A program made the translations under genes and the position numbers. The notes beneath the pieces were generated by a model. That model saw only the letters and a program-made list of their open reading frames with translations. It searched no databases and was not told the DNA's origin. A DNA stretch of 64,000 nucleotides from Olsenella sp. Marseille-P4559 (GTDB lineage: Bacteria > Actinomycetota > Coriobacteriia > Coriobacteriales > Atopobiaceae): positions 1,099,501 through 1,163,500 of the forward strand of contig NZ_LR027573.1 of assembly GCF_900605015.1 (NCBI RefSeq), written 5' to 3'. This document shows positions 39,097-48,204 of this stretch, one piece after another (the stretch's first letter is position 1; every line of letters starts with the position of its first letter).

Positions 39097-40682
39097 CCTG
39101 TCAAGAGGCAAGGCGGCCCCGACCCCGAATTCTCCCGGGGCTGGGGCCGTCTCCTATATGGTCCTCCGGACGCCTGGCCCACGATGCGGCGTGTCTGGTT
39201 CCACGCACGACCGCGAGTCTGACATCCGCGCGTTGGGTAGCACATTCCGATGCCTTCGGCCGGGGGGCTCCGCGTGTCTAAAGTCGCGCGTTGCCCTGAG
39301 GTGGACAGTGGGACAGCAGGGACTGGCAGCGGTTATCCTCTGGGCAGTTGCCCACCCACCAGCGCCAGCAGATCGGGGCAGCGGGATGCCGGTGAGCGCA
39401 AGCGAGATGGAGAAGGCAAAGTCCCGCACGAAGCCGGGGACGCCCAGGCACCACACTGGGGAGTGCCGCCTCGAGGCCGCCGGGTACCACAGGAGGGCGC
39501 GCGAGGCCGGTCCGAAGAAGGGCATCAGAAAGCGCGCCGCAGGGCCCGGGACCGGCGGCAGGGCCCCGAGCGACCGGACCCTCAGGCACAGCAGGGCCGG
39601 AAGGGTCACCCAGGAGGGGGCAGGCGAGCGGAGGGGGCTCGGCGCAGCGAGGGGGCGCATGCGCGAGCCCGGGGCCGAGAGCGAGTCCCCAAGAGAGGCC
39701 GCAGCCCCCCCTCGCCAGGGGCCCCTGGCAGGGGACGGGTTCCGGCTCATGCCGGCGGAGGGGGCGAGCCACGGCGTATCGATGATGGCGCGCGCCGGGG
39801 GCGAGCGGGCCCGGCTCCCACGGATGGCCCGAGGCCGGAGGCGGAGAGGGTCCGTGGGGTCCCCTCGAGGGGGCCATCTGCGCGATACGGGGGGAGGGCG
39901 GCAGGCGCTCCGGCCTCCGCAGGGTCTGGGCCAGGCCCACGGGCGACCCGAAGTACGCCGGATTCGCAGTGACGACCCGCCACCGCGTGCGGAGGTGCGT
40001 GGCCGGGCCGGGCATCCGCGGCACCTGCCCCGATGCGTCGAGGGGGGCGGCACTGCCCGCACCGGGCGCCCCCGGGCGCCCCGGCCCCATCGGGCGCGGC
40101 CTCTCGCGTCCCGCCCCGACAGCCAGGCCCGTGGGCGGCACGGCCCGTCCCGGGACCACGGCAGGCCCCATCTGCCTCGCCGTCGCGGGCGGCCCGCGCG
40201 CGCGCATGGTGGTGTGCTGGGGCATTCGGGACGGCATGGGGGCGGGCCTCGTCGCCTCCGCCCCCGAGACGGCATGCTCGCGCGGATGCGTGGCCGGGGG
40301 GCCATGTCCCACGGCGACCGTGGCAGCCAGCGCGCGGGCGCGGGGCCCGCCGCATGGGCCGCAGCGCACGACACGGGGCTCCCCGTGGGGAGGGCCGGCG
40401 GCTGCCACGGCAACGCGGCCGCAGGGTCGCTCCTCGGCACGCCCAGGAGCGGGCGGTGCCACCGCGAGCGCCTCCCGGACGCATCCACGACGAGGCACGG
40501 GGCGACCGAGTCCATGGGGTCCCACCACGACCGCCTCCGGCCCCACGGGCCCATCGGCGACCGCGTGCCGGCAGATGCGACGGAGGGGCTCTCCGGGCGC
40601 TTCGAGAGGGCCCTCGCATGCGACCCGGAGGCGATGCAGGCAGCATAGAATCCGGGATCCCCCTGCCCATCATATTGACAGG
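39097..40682. mobile_element. unclassified insertion-like block with CCTGTCAA / TTGACAGG ends
   Basis: 1586 bp of very GC-rich DNA bounded by an 8-bp terminal inverted repeat (39097-39104, 40675-40682). It separates an IS3 OrfA fragment from an IS5 transposase fragment. Near the left end is a strong stem, CGGCCCC with GGGGCCG (39114-39149). Long open frames exist in all directions but look like high-GC artefacts; fragments such as VAPCLVVDASGRR on the minus strand recall transposase starts, yet no family could be assigned. Probably a decayed IS with several frameshifts. No target duplication was seen. Confidence 0.5.
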
Positions 40683-40689
40683 GCTCATC

Positions 40690-41026
40690 CTTCCCCGCCA
40701 CGTGGCGGAACCTGAGGAGCGTTGTGGCATCGGGCACATCGTTCCCTGAGCCCACGGAATCCCTCACGGCCAGCGAATCGCACAGCGCGTCCTCCGTGGC
40801 CCCGTCGGAGAGGTTTAACCAGGCCTGGACCAGGAACATGCGCAGCAGGACCTCCGTCGGCCAGGGCTGGCGCCCCCCTGCCTGCTTTCGGCCTCTTGGC
40901 CTCGACGATCACCACAAGGTCCGCCCAGGGCACGACGGAGTCCATCTGGTCCAGGAACGCCTTCCTCCCCGTCGCCCCGCCGCCCGATACGAACGAGGGG
41001 TCCACGACCTGTGCCTGGCGTGCCAT
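40690..41026 (-). pseudogene. IS5-family transposase, N-terminal fragment
   Basis: Starts MARQAQVVDPSFVSGGGATGRKAFLDQMDSVVPWADL, then shifts frame near 40880-40890 into MFLVQAWLNLSDGATEDALCDS and DATTLLRFRH, a typical IS5 transposase start. It is cut off at the unclassified block. About 110 of the usual ~330 residues remain. The start codon is 11 bases from the left end of the outer IS21 element. Confidence 0.8.
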
Positions 41027-41145
41027 AGAAAGCCTCTGTTAGCGTCGGAAGAGTTTAGCCACATCCAGTCAGGCGACAATCGCCAATCCCGGTCAGCCGA
41101 TTCTGGCCAATGCGCCGGCAGCCGGTTGCCTAACTTATGTAGTGG

Positions 41146-41969
41146 CTACACTCCCTTGGGCTGCATCCCCCTGACCTTCGTCGCCTGCGGCACCGCCTCG
41201 ACCGAGTAGGCGTCGAGCCCGCGGCCGCGGTAGCTCGGGCCGCGCATCATGAAGACCGATGCCTTGTCGAATGCCCTGTCGAGCGCACAGAGCAGGGCCT
41301 CGTCCCCCGTGAAGAACTCGTCCCAGGGGCTCGGCGCCATGTTGCTCGCGAGGATCATGGTGTTGGGCCCCCCTTCTCGCAGCGACGGTCGATCACGTCG
41401 AAGAGGAGGTCGGTGCACGCCCTGTCGAACACGCACCTCCCGACCTCGTCCACGATCAGGCAGGACGGCTTCGCCAGCGTCGCCACCGCGCGCTGGGCGC
41501 TCCCGCGCTCCGCCGCCCTCTGGAACCTGTCCCCGGGCTCGTTGGCCTTCGCATAGTGGGTCTTGAGGCCCCGCATGCAGCACTCGCGCCCGTATGCCTG
41601 CGCGAGGTGGGTCTTGCCTATGCCGCCCGGGCCTGTGAGCGCTACGTTGCGGTGCGCGTAGGGGCCGGCGAGCGCGGGCAGCTTCGCCAGGGCCCCCGCG
41701 TCGCGGCCCTGCATCCTCGAGAGGTCGAACCCGTCGAAGGTCTTGGGCTCCCTCCTCGGCAGCCTGGGGAGCCCCGGCAGCGTCCCTGTCGACGCCCGCC
41801 CCCTCCTCTCCGCGAGGTAGTCGAACGTGGCTGCCGGCGCGCCGAGCTCCGCGTCCCCCATGTCGTGGTCGGACGCCAGCGCGGCGACCTCGGCTGCGGT
41901 GAGCTGGGGCCCAAGCCTCGCGGCCGCCCCGCTGGCGAGCGCGTGGGGACTCCTCTCCCTCCCTTCCAT
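41146..41969 (-). pseudogene. IstB-like ATPase of outer IS21, frameshifted
   Basis: The ATG overlaps the istA stop (TGATG), the usual IS21 arrangement. P-loop TGPGGIGKTHLA and Walker B SCLIVDEVG are intact. The frame breaks at GGGGGGCCC (about 41363-41371), where one C appears missing: EKGGP should continue NTMILASNMAPSPWDEFF, which reads in the next frame down to 41146. IstB is the helper ATPase of IS21 transposition. Confidence 0.85.
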
Positions 41970-42693
41970 CAGGCCCACCTCCCGAAGTCGAACCTGGCGA
42001 AGGCGGGCTTGCCGGGCGAGGGTCCCACCTGGGCGATCGACGTGGCGGCCGGCTGGCTTGGCAGCTCCTCCGGCTGGGCGCCGGTCCACTGGCCCTCGCA
42101 CCAGGAGTCCCGCCGGTCCCGGGTGACGGCGCGGGCGACGAGCCCGCCGGAGGGGTCGTCGCTGTATACGTGCGGGTACCTGCCCTCGCGGCTCGCGCGG
42201 CAGTCGCGGCGCTCGTACCGCCACGGCACGCCGAACCTGCGGCCCCCGTAGCCGGCGAAGCCGTCGAAGGTCATCCTCCTGCGGGGGCAGAGCCAGAGCG
42301 CGACCCCCTCGGTCACCTCGGGCTCGCGGGCGGAGGCGCGGCGGGCGGCCTCGTGCCCCTCCGCCGGCACGCAGGCGACGGCGCGCCGCCACCTTCCGGC
42401 CTGCCCCGCGCACCACAGGGCCGCGTCCTCGTCGAGGGCGGTGATGCCGGCGAAGTCCCTGCCCGCGAGGAAGTTGCCCCTCACGAACCCGACCAGCCGC
42501 TCGGCCTTGCCCTTGGTGAGGGGGTGTCGCGGCTTGCAGAGCCTGGTGTGTTAGCGCTAACTTGAAAGCTGCCAGTTAGGCCAATGGGAACCACCGGTTC
42601 GGACCATGTATCTCAGCCAATCGCGCAAACGCAGTTTCACCAGTTCCGCCGACCGCCTAGATTCGGGCCGTAGGCACGCATCGGGAGGCTGGC

Positions 42694-44082
42694 ATGGACG
42701 GGAACATGATCGGAGGGCCCGACATGGACAAGGAAGCCGGCATCAAGCCGAACTTCTCGGACATAGCGAGGAGGCACGGCGTCGACAGGCACACGGTCGC
42801 GAAGTACTGGGCTGCCGACGGGAGCGCGCCGGAGGACGGGCGCGCCGGCAGGCGGAGCGGGTTCGACGGCGTGAGGGGGCTGATCGAGGAGAAGGCGGCG
42901 CTGCCCGGGGTGACGGCCAGGGGCATCTACGGGCTGCCGCTCGACCGCAGGGGCGAGGGCGAGCCCAGGCTGCCCGGCCACAGCGGCTCCGCCCACCACC
43001 CCAGGACGCGCGGGATAGTCCCCGGGAGGGCCCCCGCCGAGCCCCACCCCAGGTTCGAGACGCCTCCCGGGGCGCAGCTCCAGCTCGACTGGAAGGGGGA
43101 CGTCACCATGCACGACGCGGACGGGGCCGAGTGCAGCTTCAACGCGTGCACGTCCACGCCCGGCTACTCGCGCTGCCACTTCTTCGAGGGGGCGATGGGC
43201 AGGACGCGCGACACGCTCCTCAGGTGCATGGCCGACAGCATCGCGTTCCTGGGAGGGGTCCCGGCGCAGTGGCCCGCCGACGACATGTCGGCCATCGCGA
43301 CCTTCGGCGCGGACGGGACGAGGGCCAGGGACAGGCGCGTGCTCGCCTTCGCGAGGGACGCCGGCTTCGACCTCGTGCCCTGCAGGCCGCGCTCGCCGGA
43401 GGCGAAGGGCAGGGACGAGTCCTCGAACCGCTTCCTGGGGCGCCTGGCGGCCTACGGGGGGGACTTCTCGGGCTGGGACGGGCTCGACCGCGCGATCGCG
43501 CGCATACGGGCCCGCTCGAACGAGGGGCCCAACCGGACGACGGGGCTCCCGCCCGAGCCGCCCTTCCGAAGGGAGAAGGACCTGCTCGGGCCGGCGCCCC
43601 CGAGGTGCGCGCCCGGTTCGCTGGCGGACGAGCCCTCCTGGCAGGTGGTGCCCCCCACGATGCCGGTGGGGGCGAGGGGGCGCGAGTCCTCGGTCCCGAG
43701 GTCCTGCATCGGCCACAGGGTGGGGCTGGTCGTGCTGCCCGGGGGCGAGCTGCTGGCCTGCGACGGCGGCAGGCTCGTCGCCGAGCACGACACGGCGGCG
43801 GGCAGCCAGCCCATCGCCTGCGACGAGGCCCACTACGTCGAGGCCCTCGCCGGGAAGAGGTGGGCCACCATGGACGGCGACATCGCAGAGGCCGCCAGGG
43901 GCAACCTCGAGCTGCTCGGCGGGCTCGGGGGCGAGTCGCGGGCGCGGGGGCCGGCGTCGCCGAGAGGGTCAGGGACAACCTCGAGGGGCTGGGGCTCGAC
44001 GCGATGCCCTCCTCGTTCGACGACTACGCCTCCCTCGTGGCGGCGGGCTCCAGGTCCTTCGGCGACGCGATGCCCGAGATGA
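42694..44082 (+). CDS. IstA-like transposase of inner IS21
   Basis: DNA-binding start with FSDIARRHGVDRHTVAKYW, then the integrase core: QLQLDWKGDV, PADDMSAIATF, and a Glu in AKGRDESSNRFLG, so the DDE residues appear present. The conserved C-terminal part (EALAGKRWATMDGDIAEAARGNLELLGGLGG, about 43840-43930) is intact, but the expected stop is not met and the frame runs on into the istB region. This suggests a small lesion near 43930-43950. The true end is therefore probably near 43940. Confidence 0.75.
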   Translation: MDGNMIGGPDMDKEAGIKPNFSDIARRHGVDRHTVAKYWAADGSAPEDGRAGRRSGFDGVRGLIEEKAALPGVTARGIYGLPLDRRGEGEPRLPGHSGSAHHPRTRGIVPGRAPAEPHPRFETPPGAQLQLDWKGDVTMHDADGAECSFNACTSTPGYSRCHFFEGAMGRTRDTLLRCMADSIAFLGGVPAQWPADDMSAIATFGADGTRARDRRVLAFARDAGFDLVPCRPRSPEAKGRDESSNRFLGRLAAYGGDFSGWDGLDRAIARIRARSNEGPNRTTGLPPEPPFRREKDLLGPAPPRCAPGSLADEPSWQVVPPTMPVGARGRESSVPRSCIGHRVGLVVLPGGELLACDGGRLVAEHDTAAGSQPIACDEAHYVEALAGKRWATMDGDIAEAARGNLELLGGLGGESRARGPASPRGSGTTSRGWGSTRCPPRSTTTPPSWRRAPGPSATRCPR

Positions 44083-44744
44083 CCGACGCCCAGCTCGCGC
44101 TGGTGCGCAGGCGCGACCTCGACGGCAGGATCCGGAAGGCGGGCTTCCCCTACGCGAGGGCGCCCAGGGACTTCGGCTTCTCCTTCCGGCCCTCGGCCGG
44201 CAGGCCGGTCGTGGAGAACCTCGCGACCCTCGGCCTCGTCGACAGGCACGAGAACGTGGTGCCCGTCGGCAGCCCCGGGACCGGCAAGGCGCACATCGCC
44301 GTCGCGCCGGGCGTGGAGGCCATAGGCGCCAGGAAGCTCACCTACTTCGTGGACTGCCAGAGGCTCGTGCGCGACCTCGGGCACGCCGCGGAGAAGGGGG
44401 CGCCGGGGCGCAGGCTGCGCTTCTGCTCGCACCTGTCGCCGCCCGTCGTCGACGAGCTGGGCTACCTGGGGATCGACAAGGAGGGGGCGGACCTGTCCTT
44501 CCAGCTGGTATCGAGGCGCTGCGAGAGGCGCTCGACGATCATCACGACCAACGTGGGCATCGGCTCGTGGGCGGGGGTGTCCGGCGACCCGGTCGTCGCC
44601 TCGGCCATCGCGGACCGGGCCTGCCACCACTGCCACGTGATCAAGATCACGGGCAAGTCCTACAGGGCGAGGGAGGTGATGGGGCAGGAGGCCCAGCCGC
44701 GAGCCCGCGGGGACGCCGGAAGCGGCGATGGTCCGCTTGCCTGA
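44004..44744 (+). CDS. IstB-like ATPase of inner IS21
   Basis: About 246 residues (MPSSFDDYASL...); homology extends about 16 residues upstream (VAERVRDNLEGLGLDA) without a start codon, which indicates a damaged start. The P-loop reads GSPGTGKAHIA, with Ala where Thr/Ser is expected, and Walker B is VVDELGYLGID. ATP binding may be impaired. Confidence 0.7.
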   Translation: MPSSFDDYASLVAAGSRSFGDAMPEMTDAQLALVRRRDLDGRIRKAGFPYARAPRDFGFSFRPSAGRPVVENLATLGLVDRHENVVPVGSPGTGKAHIAVAPGVEAIGARKLTYFVDCQRLVRDLGHAAEKGAPGRRLRFCSHLSPPVVDELGYLGIDKEGADLSFQLVSRRCERRSTIITTNVGIGSWAGVSGDPVVASAIADRACHHCHVIKITGKSYRAREVMGQEAQPRARGDAGSGDGPLA

Positions 44745-45684
44745 CCGGCGAAAGAACATTGGCGCGATTGGCGCCTGAAAGTTGTGCGGATTGGTGATTT
44801 CCTAATTGACGCTAACATGGTGCGGAAGCCGACGCACCCCATGAACTCCGCGTAGTCGCGCTGCCAGACTGGCCTGCCGTCGAGGTCGCGCCTGACCACG
44901 ACGGACTTCATGTTGTCCGTGAGCACCCCGCCGGGGATCCCCATGGCCATGAAGGCGTGGACCATCCCTACGAGCAGGTTCTCCTGGCGCGCGTTGGGGA
45001 AGAACTCGACGTAGGAGCTGCCGCAGTGGTGGCACGCCATGGCGAAGCACGCCATCCTGTGCTCAGCGCCGTCCAGCCCGACGACCGTGACGAAGCCCCA
45101 GTCCATCTGGTACGCCTGACCGGGCCCGGCCACGAAGCGCTGCCCGCGGCCCCCCTGTGGCGCGACCGCCCTTCCCCTTGCGGGGACCAGGCCCATGTGG
45201 GCGGCTGCGTAGACCCTGACGCTCGTGAGGCCGCCACGGTATCCCTGGCCGACCAGCCTCTCGTAGATCACCTGCGAGTTGGTGACGCCCTTCCCGAGCA
45301 GGTCGTCCACAAGGCCGGTGTGTCCGGTGAGCACGGCGGTCCCGGCCTTCCGGCCGGCGTTGCCATGCGGGAGCACCCTGAAGCCGTAGCCCCTGATGGT
45401 CCTGGCCCTCGACCTCGCCAACCCGGTCCTGCGACAGAAGTCGGCCAGGTCGCACGCCTGCGGGTCGAACCCCTCGCCCGCCTCGGCCGCCATCTCCTCC
45501 AGTGCCTTGTCTATGATCTCCCGTAGGTCACCGCGTCTCTCGTTCACCTCGATAGTCCTCCTGACGCCGGCGCATTGGCAAAACCAGCTTAGGTGGCGGT
45601 GACGGACGCGATGGCCGTTTTTCGTTGGCCGGGAATGGCCAAATCGTTGCGACTATTCGTGGCTAGAATCGCCCGGCGCTAACA

Positions 45685-46320
45685 CCTCCAATAGGACATA
45701 TGCGCTGGCAGGCATATCTATTATGCCACAGACGGGTATTCCGTGGGGCCGGCTAGCCTCTCTCAGCGGCGCTATTTATTCAGCGTTTCCCTAAAGGCCG
45801 CCGTGATGGCATCAAGGCTGCGCTCGGCCTTGCGCTGCAGCTCGGAGAGCTCTGGGATCCTGTCCCTCCATGCCGTGCCCCGCCATTACGCCGGCACGCA
45901 TTTGGCCGGAGGACAGCTTCAGCGCGGGTCTGAGCCCCCTTCAGCGGGCAGCCCCTGACAATCCCGGGCTGGACCTCACTGCTATCTCCAGGACGGCGGC
46001 GTGCCGCCCGGTGAGATATTGACAAGGCTCACTTTGTTGAGAGAAACGGGCTCGGGCGCGGCCTGAGGCTCTCGCTTGCAGGCTTTGACATGCAGGACTG
46101 GGTCGCCAACGTGCCCCTGTATGTGCTCTCGCTGCTCCCCGAGTACTTTTCGGAGCGGATGTAAGGTCGCCAGCGCGGCTGTCACCGACCGGCGGCATGC
46201 GCAAGCGCAACTTTCAGTGCTGAGATGTACTTTCGGATTTTCCCACCTGCGCAAACGCCTTTCAGGTTTAACTTTCAGCGCTGAGTGTCACGTTTCTCCT
46301 GAGCTCATCGACAGCCTGCC
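45685..46320. other. gene-poor remnant region between IS21 and the DUF4176 genes
   Basis: A plus-strand tail with no start, about 46020-46164, reads AHFVERNGLGRGLRLSL... to DMQDWVANVPLYVLSLLPEYF and a stop; it looks like the end of a lost gene of unknown family. A direct repeat AACTTTCAG(T/C)GCTGAG occurs at about 46209 and 46270. TTGACAAGG near 46019 resembles the end of the unclassified IS block. Confidence 0.4.
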
Positions 46321-46324
46321 CGCC

Positions 46325-46651
46325 CTAGACGTCTGCTGGCCCACTGTCCTTCCACCACTGGTCTCTTGAGACGGGGCCACTGCCAGAATCTTCCAGCAGC
46401 TCACGCAGCCTCAGCCAGTTCTCGTCAACATAGCCCATATGGAGAACTTCCCGCACGTCAGGACCATCAAAATACTTGACGTGCGAAGAATCGTTCCCCA
46501 TCCAGCCCTCGGGCCATAGATACCCGACATAATCGTATTCGGACCCTAATCCCGCCCTCGCCTTGTGGGAGACTACGACGAGGGGCTTGGTCCCCAAGCT
46601 ACTAATTGTCACAACAGTCCCTATGGGCAGCAGATGATTAGTCTCTTTCAT
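46325..46651 (-). CDS. DUF4176 family protein, copy 1
   Basis: 108 residues from the ATG at 46651 (MKETNHLLPIG), with GGAGGACG upstream. The DUF4176 pattern is LLPIGTVVTI, then YDYVGYLWPEGW, FDGPDVREVLHMGY. The frame is open above this start, but nothing supports it. DUF4176 proteins recur beside LXG effectors of type VII secretion systems; their role is probably as effector partners. Last of three tandem copies. Confidence 0.8.
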   Translation of the reverse strand: MKETNHLLPIGTVVTISSLGTKPLVVVSHKARAGLGSEYDYVGYLWPEGWMGNDSSHVKYFDGPDVREVLHMGYVDENWLRLRELLEDSGSGPVSRDQWWKDSGPADV

Positions 46652-46973
46652 TGTCGTCCTCCGATCTCTTGCTGAGCCTCGCAAAGTTTCTGGCAGAGAA
46701 GCTTCTTTCCTGCCTTGTCTGCATACCCAAGAAGAAGACCTTTCTCACCTGTGCATCATCAAACAAAATCATGGCCTCAGGCGCTGCATATCCCTCTGGC
46801 CAAGCACAGCCCACATAATCCCAGATGCGTTCTGAGCGGGGGCCAGCGGACTCCGCACCCTTGCCCTTGAGGTGCGCTCGCCTCCCAACCACCATCACGC
46901 AATGCGTGGCGCCCTTAAGCATTACGACCGAGCCAATAGGCAGATATTCCTCAAGTTCTTGCGTCTTGCTCAC
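46638..46973 (-). CDS. DUF4176 family protein, copy 2
   Basis: 111 residues starting at GTG 46973, whose codon overlaps the stop of copy 3 (GTGA). Motifs YLPIGSVVMLKG, WDYVGCAWPEGY and FDDAQVRKVFFLGM are close to the family consensus. The end overlaps copy 1 by 14 bases, so the three copies are translationally linked. Confidence 0.82.
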   Translation of the reverse strand: MSKTQELEEYLPIGSVVMLKGATHCVMVVGRRAHLKGKGAESAGPRSERIWDYVGCAWPEGYAAPEAMILFDDAQVRKVFFLGMQTRQERSFSARNFARLSKRSEDDNERD

Positions 46974-47296
46974 CGAGCATCGCTCCTCGGGTAGCCGCTA
47001 AAGGGCTCCCAGCTTGTATCGAGCGCTGAGAGGCCGGCATCCAGCAGCTTCTCGAGCGCCTCCTCATGTGCGTCAGTCATGCCGAGATGCAGAACCCTCT
47101 GCACCTGATCGCGTCGGCAAACATAGTAGTCGTCCTCGCCCGTCAGCCCCTCGGGATACCTCACGATGACATACTCATAGAGGTTGCGACGCTTATCGCG
47201 CACGTTCCTGCCGACCACCATGATCGCCTCTCCATTTACCACCGCGATGCTCCCCACGGGCAGCCAGCCGCTCGTGACATCTTCGTAGGATCCCAT
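46970..47296 (-). CDS. DUF4176 family protein, copy 3
   Basis: 108 residues from the ATG at 47296 (MGSYEDVTSGWLPVGS), with GGAAGG before it. Same pattern: WLPVGSIAVVNG, YEYVIVRYPEGL, CRRDQVQRVLHLGM. First of the tandem set after the effector and membrane protein genes. Confidence 0.82.
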   Translation of the reverse strand: MGSYEDVTSGWLPVGSIAVVNGEAIMVVGRNVRDKRRNLYEYVIVRYPEGLTGEDDYYVCRRDQVQRVLHLGMTDAHEEALEKLLDAGLSALDTSWEPFSGYPRSDAR

Positions 47297-47497
47297 CTTA
47301 CCTACCCTTCCGTTATGCACGACATTGCTCGCCCCACTGGGCTGCGGCAAATGCCAGCCCCTCCACCTGCGGGTGTAGTCATGGGGAACGAGCCACTTTC
47401 CTATCTGGATCTTGCGACAGTGCCACGAGTCCCACGGGTCCGACTTGCGAAGCCAGGAAGCAGGCCTCGGAGCATGCGAAATACCGTAGACGCGCGT

Positions 47498-48204
47498 CTA
47501 CGCGGGCAGCACCCCAAGCACTTCATCCACAAGCGAACGTACTTCGGCGAGGCCGAGCGCTGACACGTCGGCCACGACGTCGCGTGGCCGCCATGCCAGG
47601 TGGTCCTCAGCACGAGCATGCCCCACTCCTGTGACACGAAGAGCTTATAGACAGAGGAGAGCGGAACGGAGCTGTCGCCAAAGCCCAAGGTCCGACCACG
47701 CACGTCCAATGTCACTTCGTCAAAGTTGCTGCACGGCCTCTTAAAATAGAATTCCGTCGTGGGCATCGCGCCCCTGGAGCTCGTCATATTCACAAGGCGG
47801 CGCTTGCAACGCTTGCCATAGCCTTTCCCCATAGGGAGGCCAAGTGCAGCATAAACGTACGGTACCGCAAGCCCCATGAGGACGACCGCAAGCAAGAGCA
47901 TGACCACAGCCGCAAAGAGATACCCTGTGGGAGAAGTGACCCTGTGTGTCGAGGAGATGCCATCCTGCCTAACATATCCCGGATGGAGACAGACATAGAC
48001 CATGAGCACACATGCCGCAATCGCAGCTGCTGCACACAGACAGAGCCCCAGTGTCCTGCGCCACGCATCCCTACCGAGCGTCGCCCTAAGGTACTCCTCG
48101 AGCTTGTACGGACGAGTTCTGGACAGGCGAACTACCCCACTATGCTCCGGAGCGGAACCATTGCCTGGGATGCCGGACGGACCGTCTGAGACTCTCATGA
48201 CCAT
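47498..48204 (-). pseudogene. two-helix membrane protein, likely effector-immunity candidate, frameshifted
   Basis: Start ATG 48204, overlapping the effector stop by 10 bases. Basic cytosolic N-terminus, two membrane helices (about residues 50-72 and 92-118), then a soluble domain with TEFYFKRPCSNFDEVTLDVRG and FVSQEWGMLVLRTTWHGG. Near 47570 the frame appears shifted by one missing base in a C run. The next frame reads RDVVADVSALGLAEVRSLVDEVLGVLPA and stops at 47498, a much better ending than the open extension to 47401. Overlap with the toxin-like gene and membrane location suggest an immunity role (inference). Confidence 0.65.

Larger units (their letters stand above)
42549..44817 (+). mobile_element. 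IS21-family element (inner), inserted in istA of the outer copy
   Basis: 2269 bp with ends TGTTAGCGCTAA and, inverted, TGTTAGCGTCAA. A direct repeat TGGTG flanks it on both sides (42544-42548, 44818-44822), the expected target duplication. Genes run on the plus strand, opposite to the host element. It is a different IS21 subtype from the outer copy. Confidence 0.9.
41969..45547 (-). pseudogene. IstA transposase of outer IS21, split by the inner element
   Basis: 5' part 45547-44823 (MNERRGDLREIID..., catalytic start QMDWGFVTV, second Asp LTDNMKSV). 3' part 42548-41969. Removing 42549-44817 plus one TGGTG copy rejoins the frame as GFRTRLCKPRHPLTKGKAER, restoring the catalytic Glu region, for a protein of about 434 residues. 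No other lesion was seen, so the interruption looks recent. Confidence 0.88.
41037..45684 (-). mobile_element. IS21-family element (outer), interrupted by a second IS21
   Basis: Ends TGTTAGCG (from 41037) and CGCTAACA (to 45684). The flanking CCTC on both sides (41033-41036, 45685-45688) is a plausible 4-bp target duplication. It carries istA and istB on the minus strand. Without the 2269-bp inner element and one TGGTG copy it would be about 2.37 kb, normal for IS21. Confidence 0.85.

Noticed and set aside
39154-40839. 561-residue minus-strand open frame
   Set aside because: Only its first ~55 residues match a transposase (IS5); the rest is low-complexity Pro/Arg/Ala sequence crossing an IS boundary.
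47401-47497. Extended C-terminus of the two-helix membrane protein
   Set aside because: The last ~35 residues of the long frame are Arg/Cys-rich and out of character; the neighbouring frame gives a natural ending at 47498.
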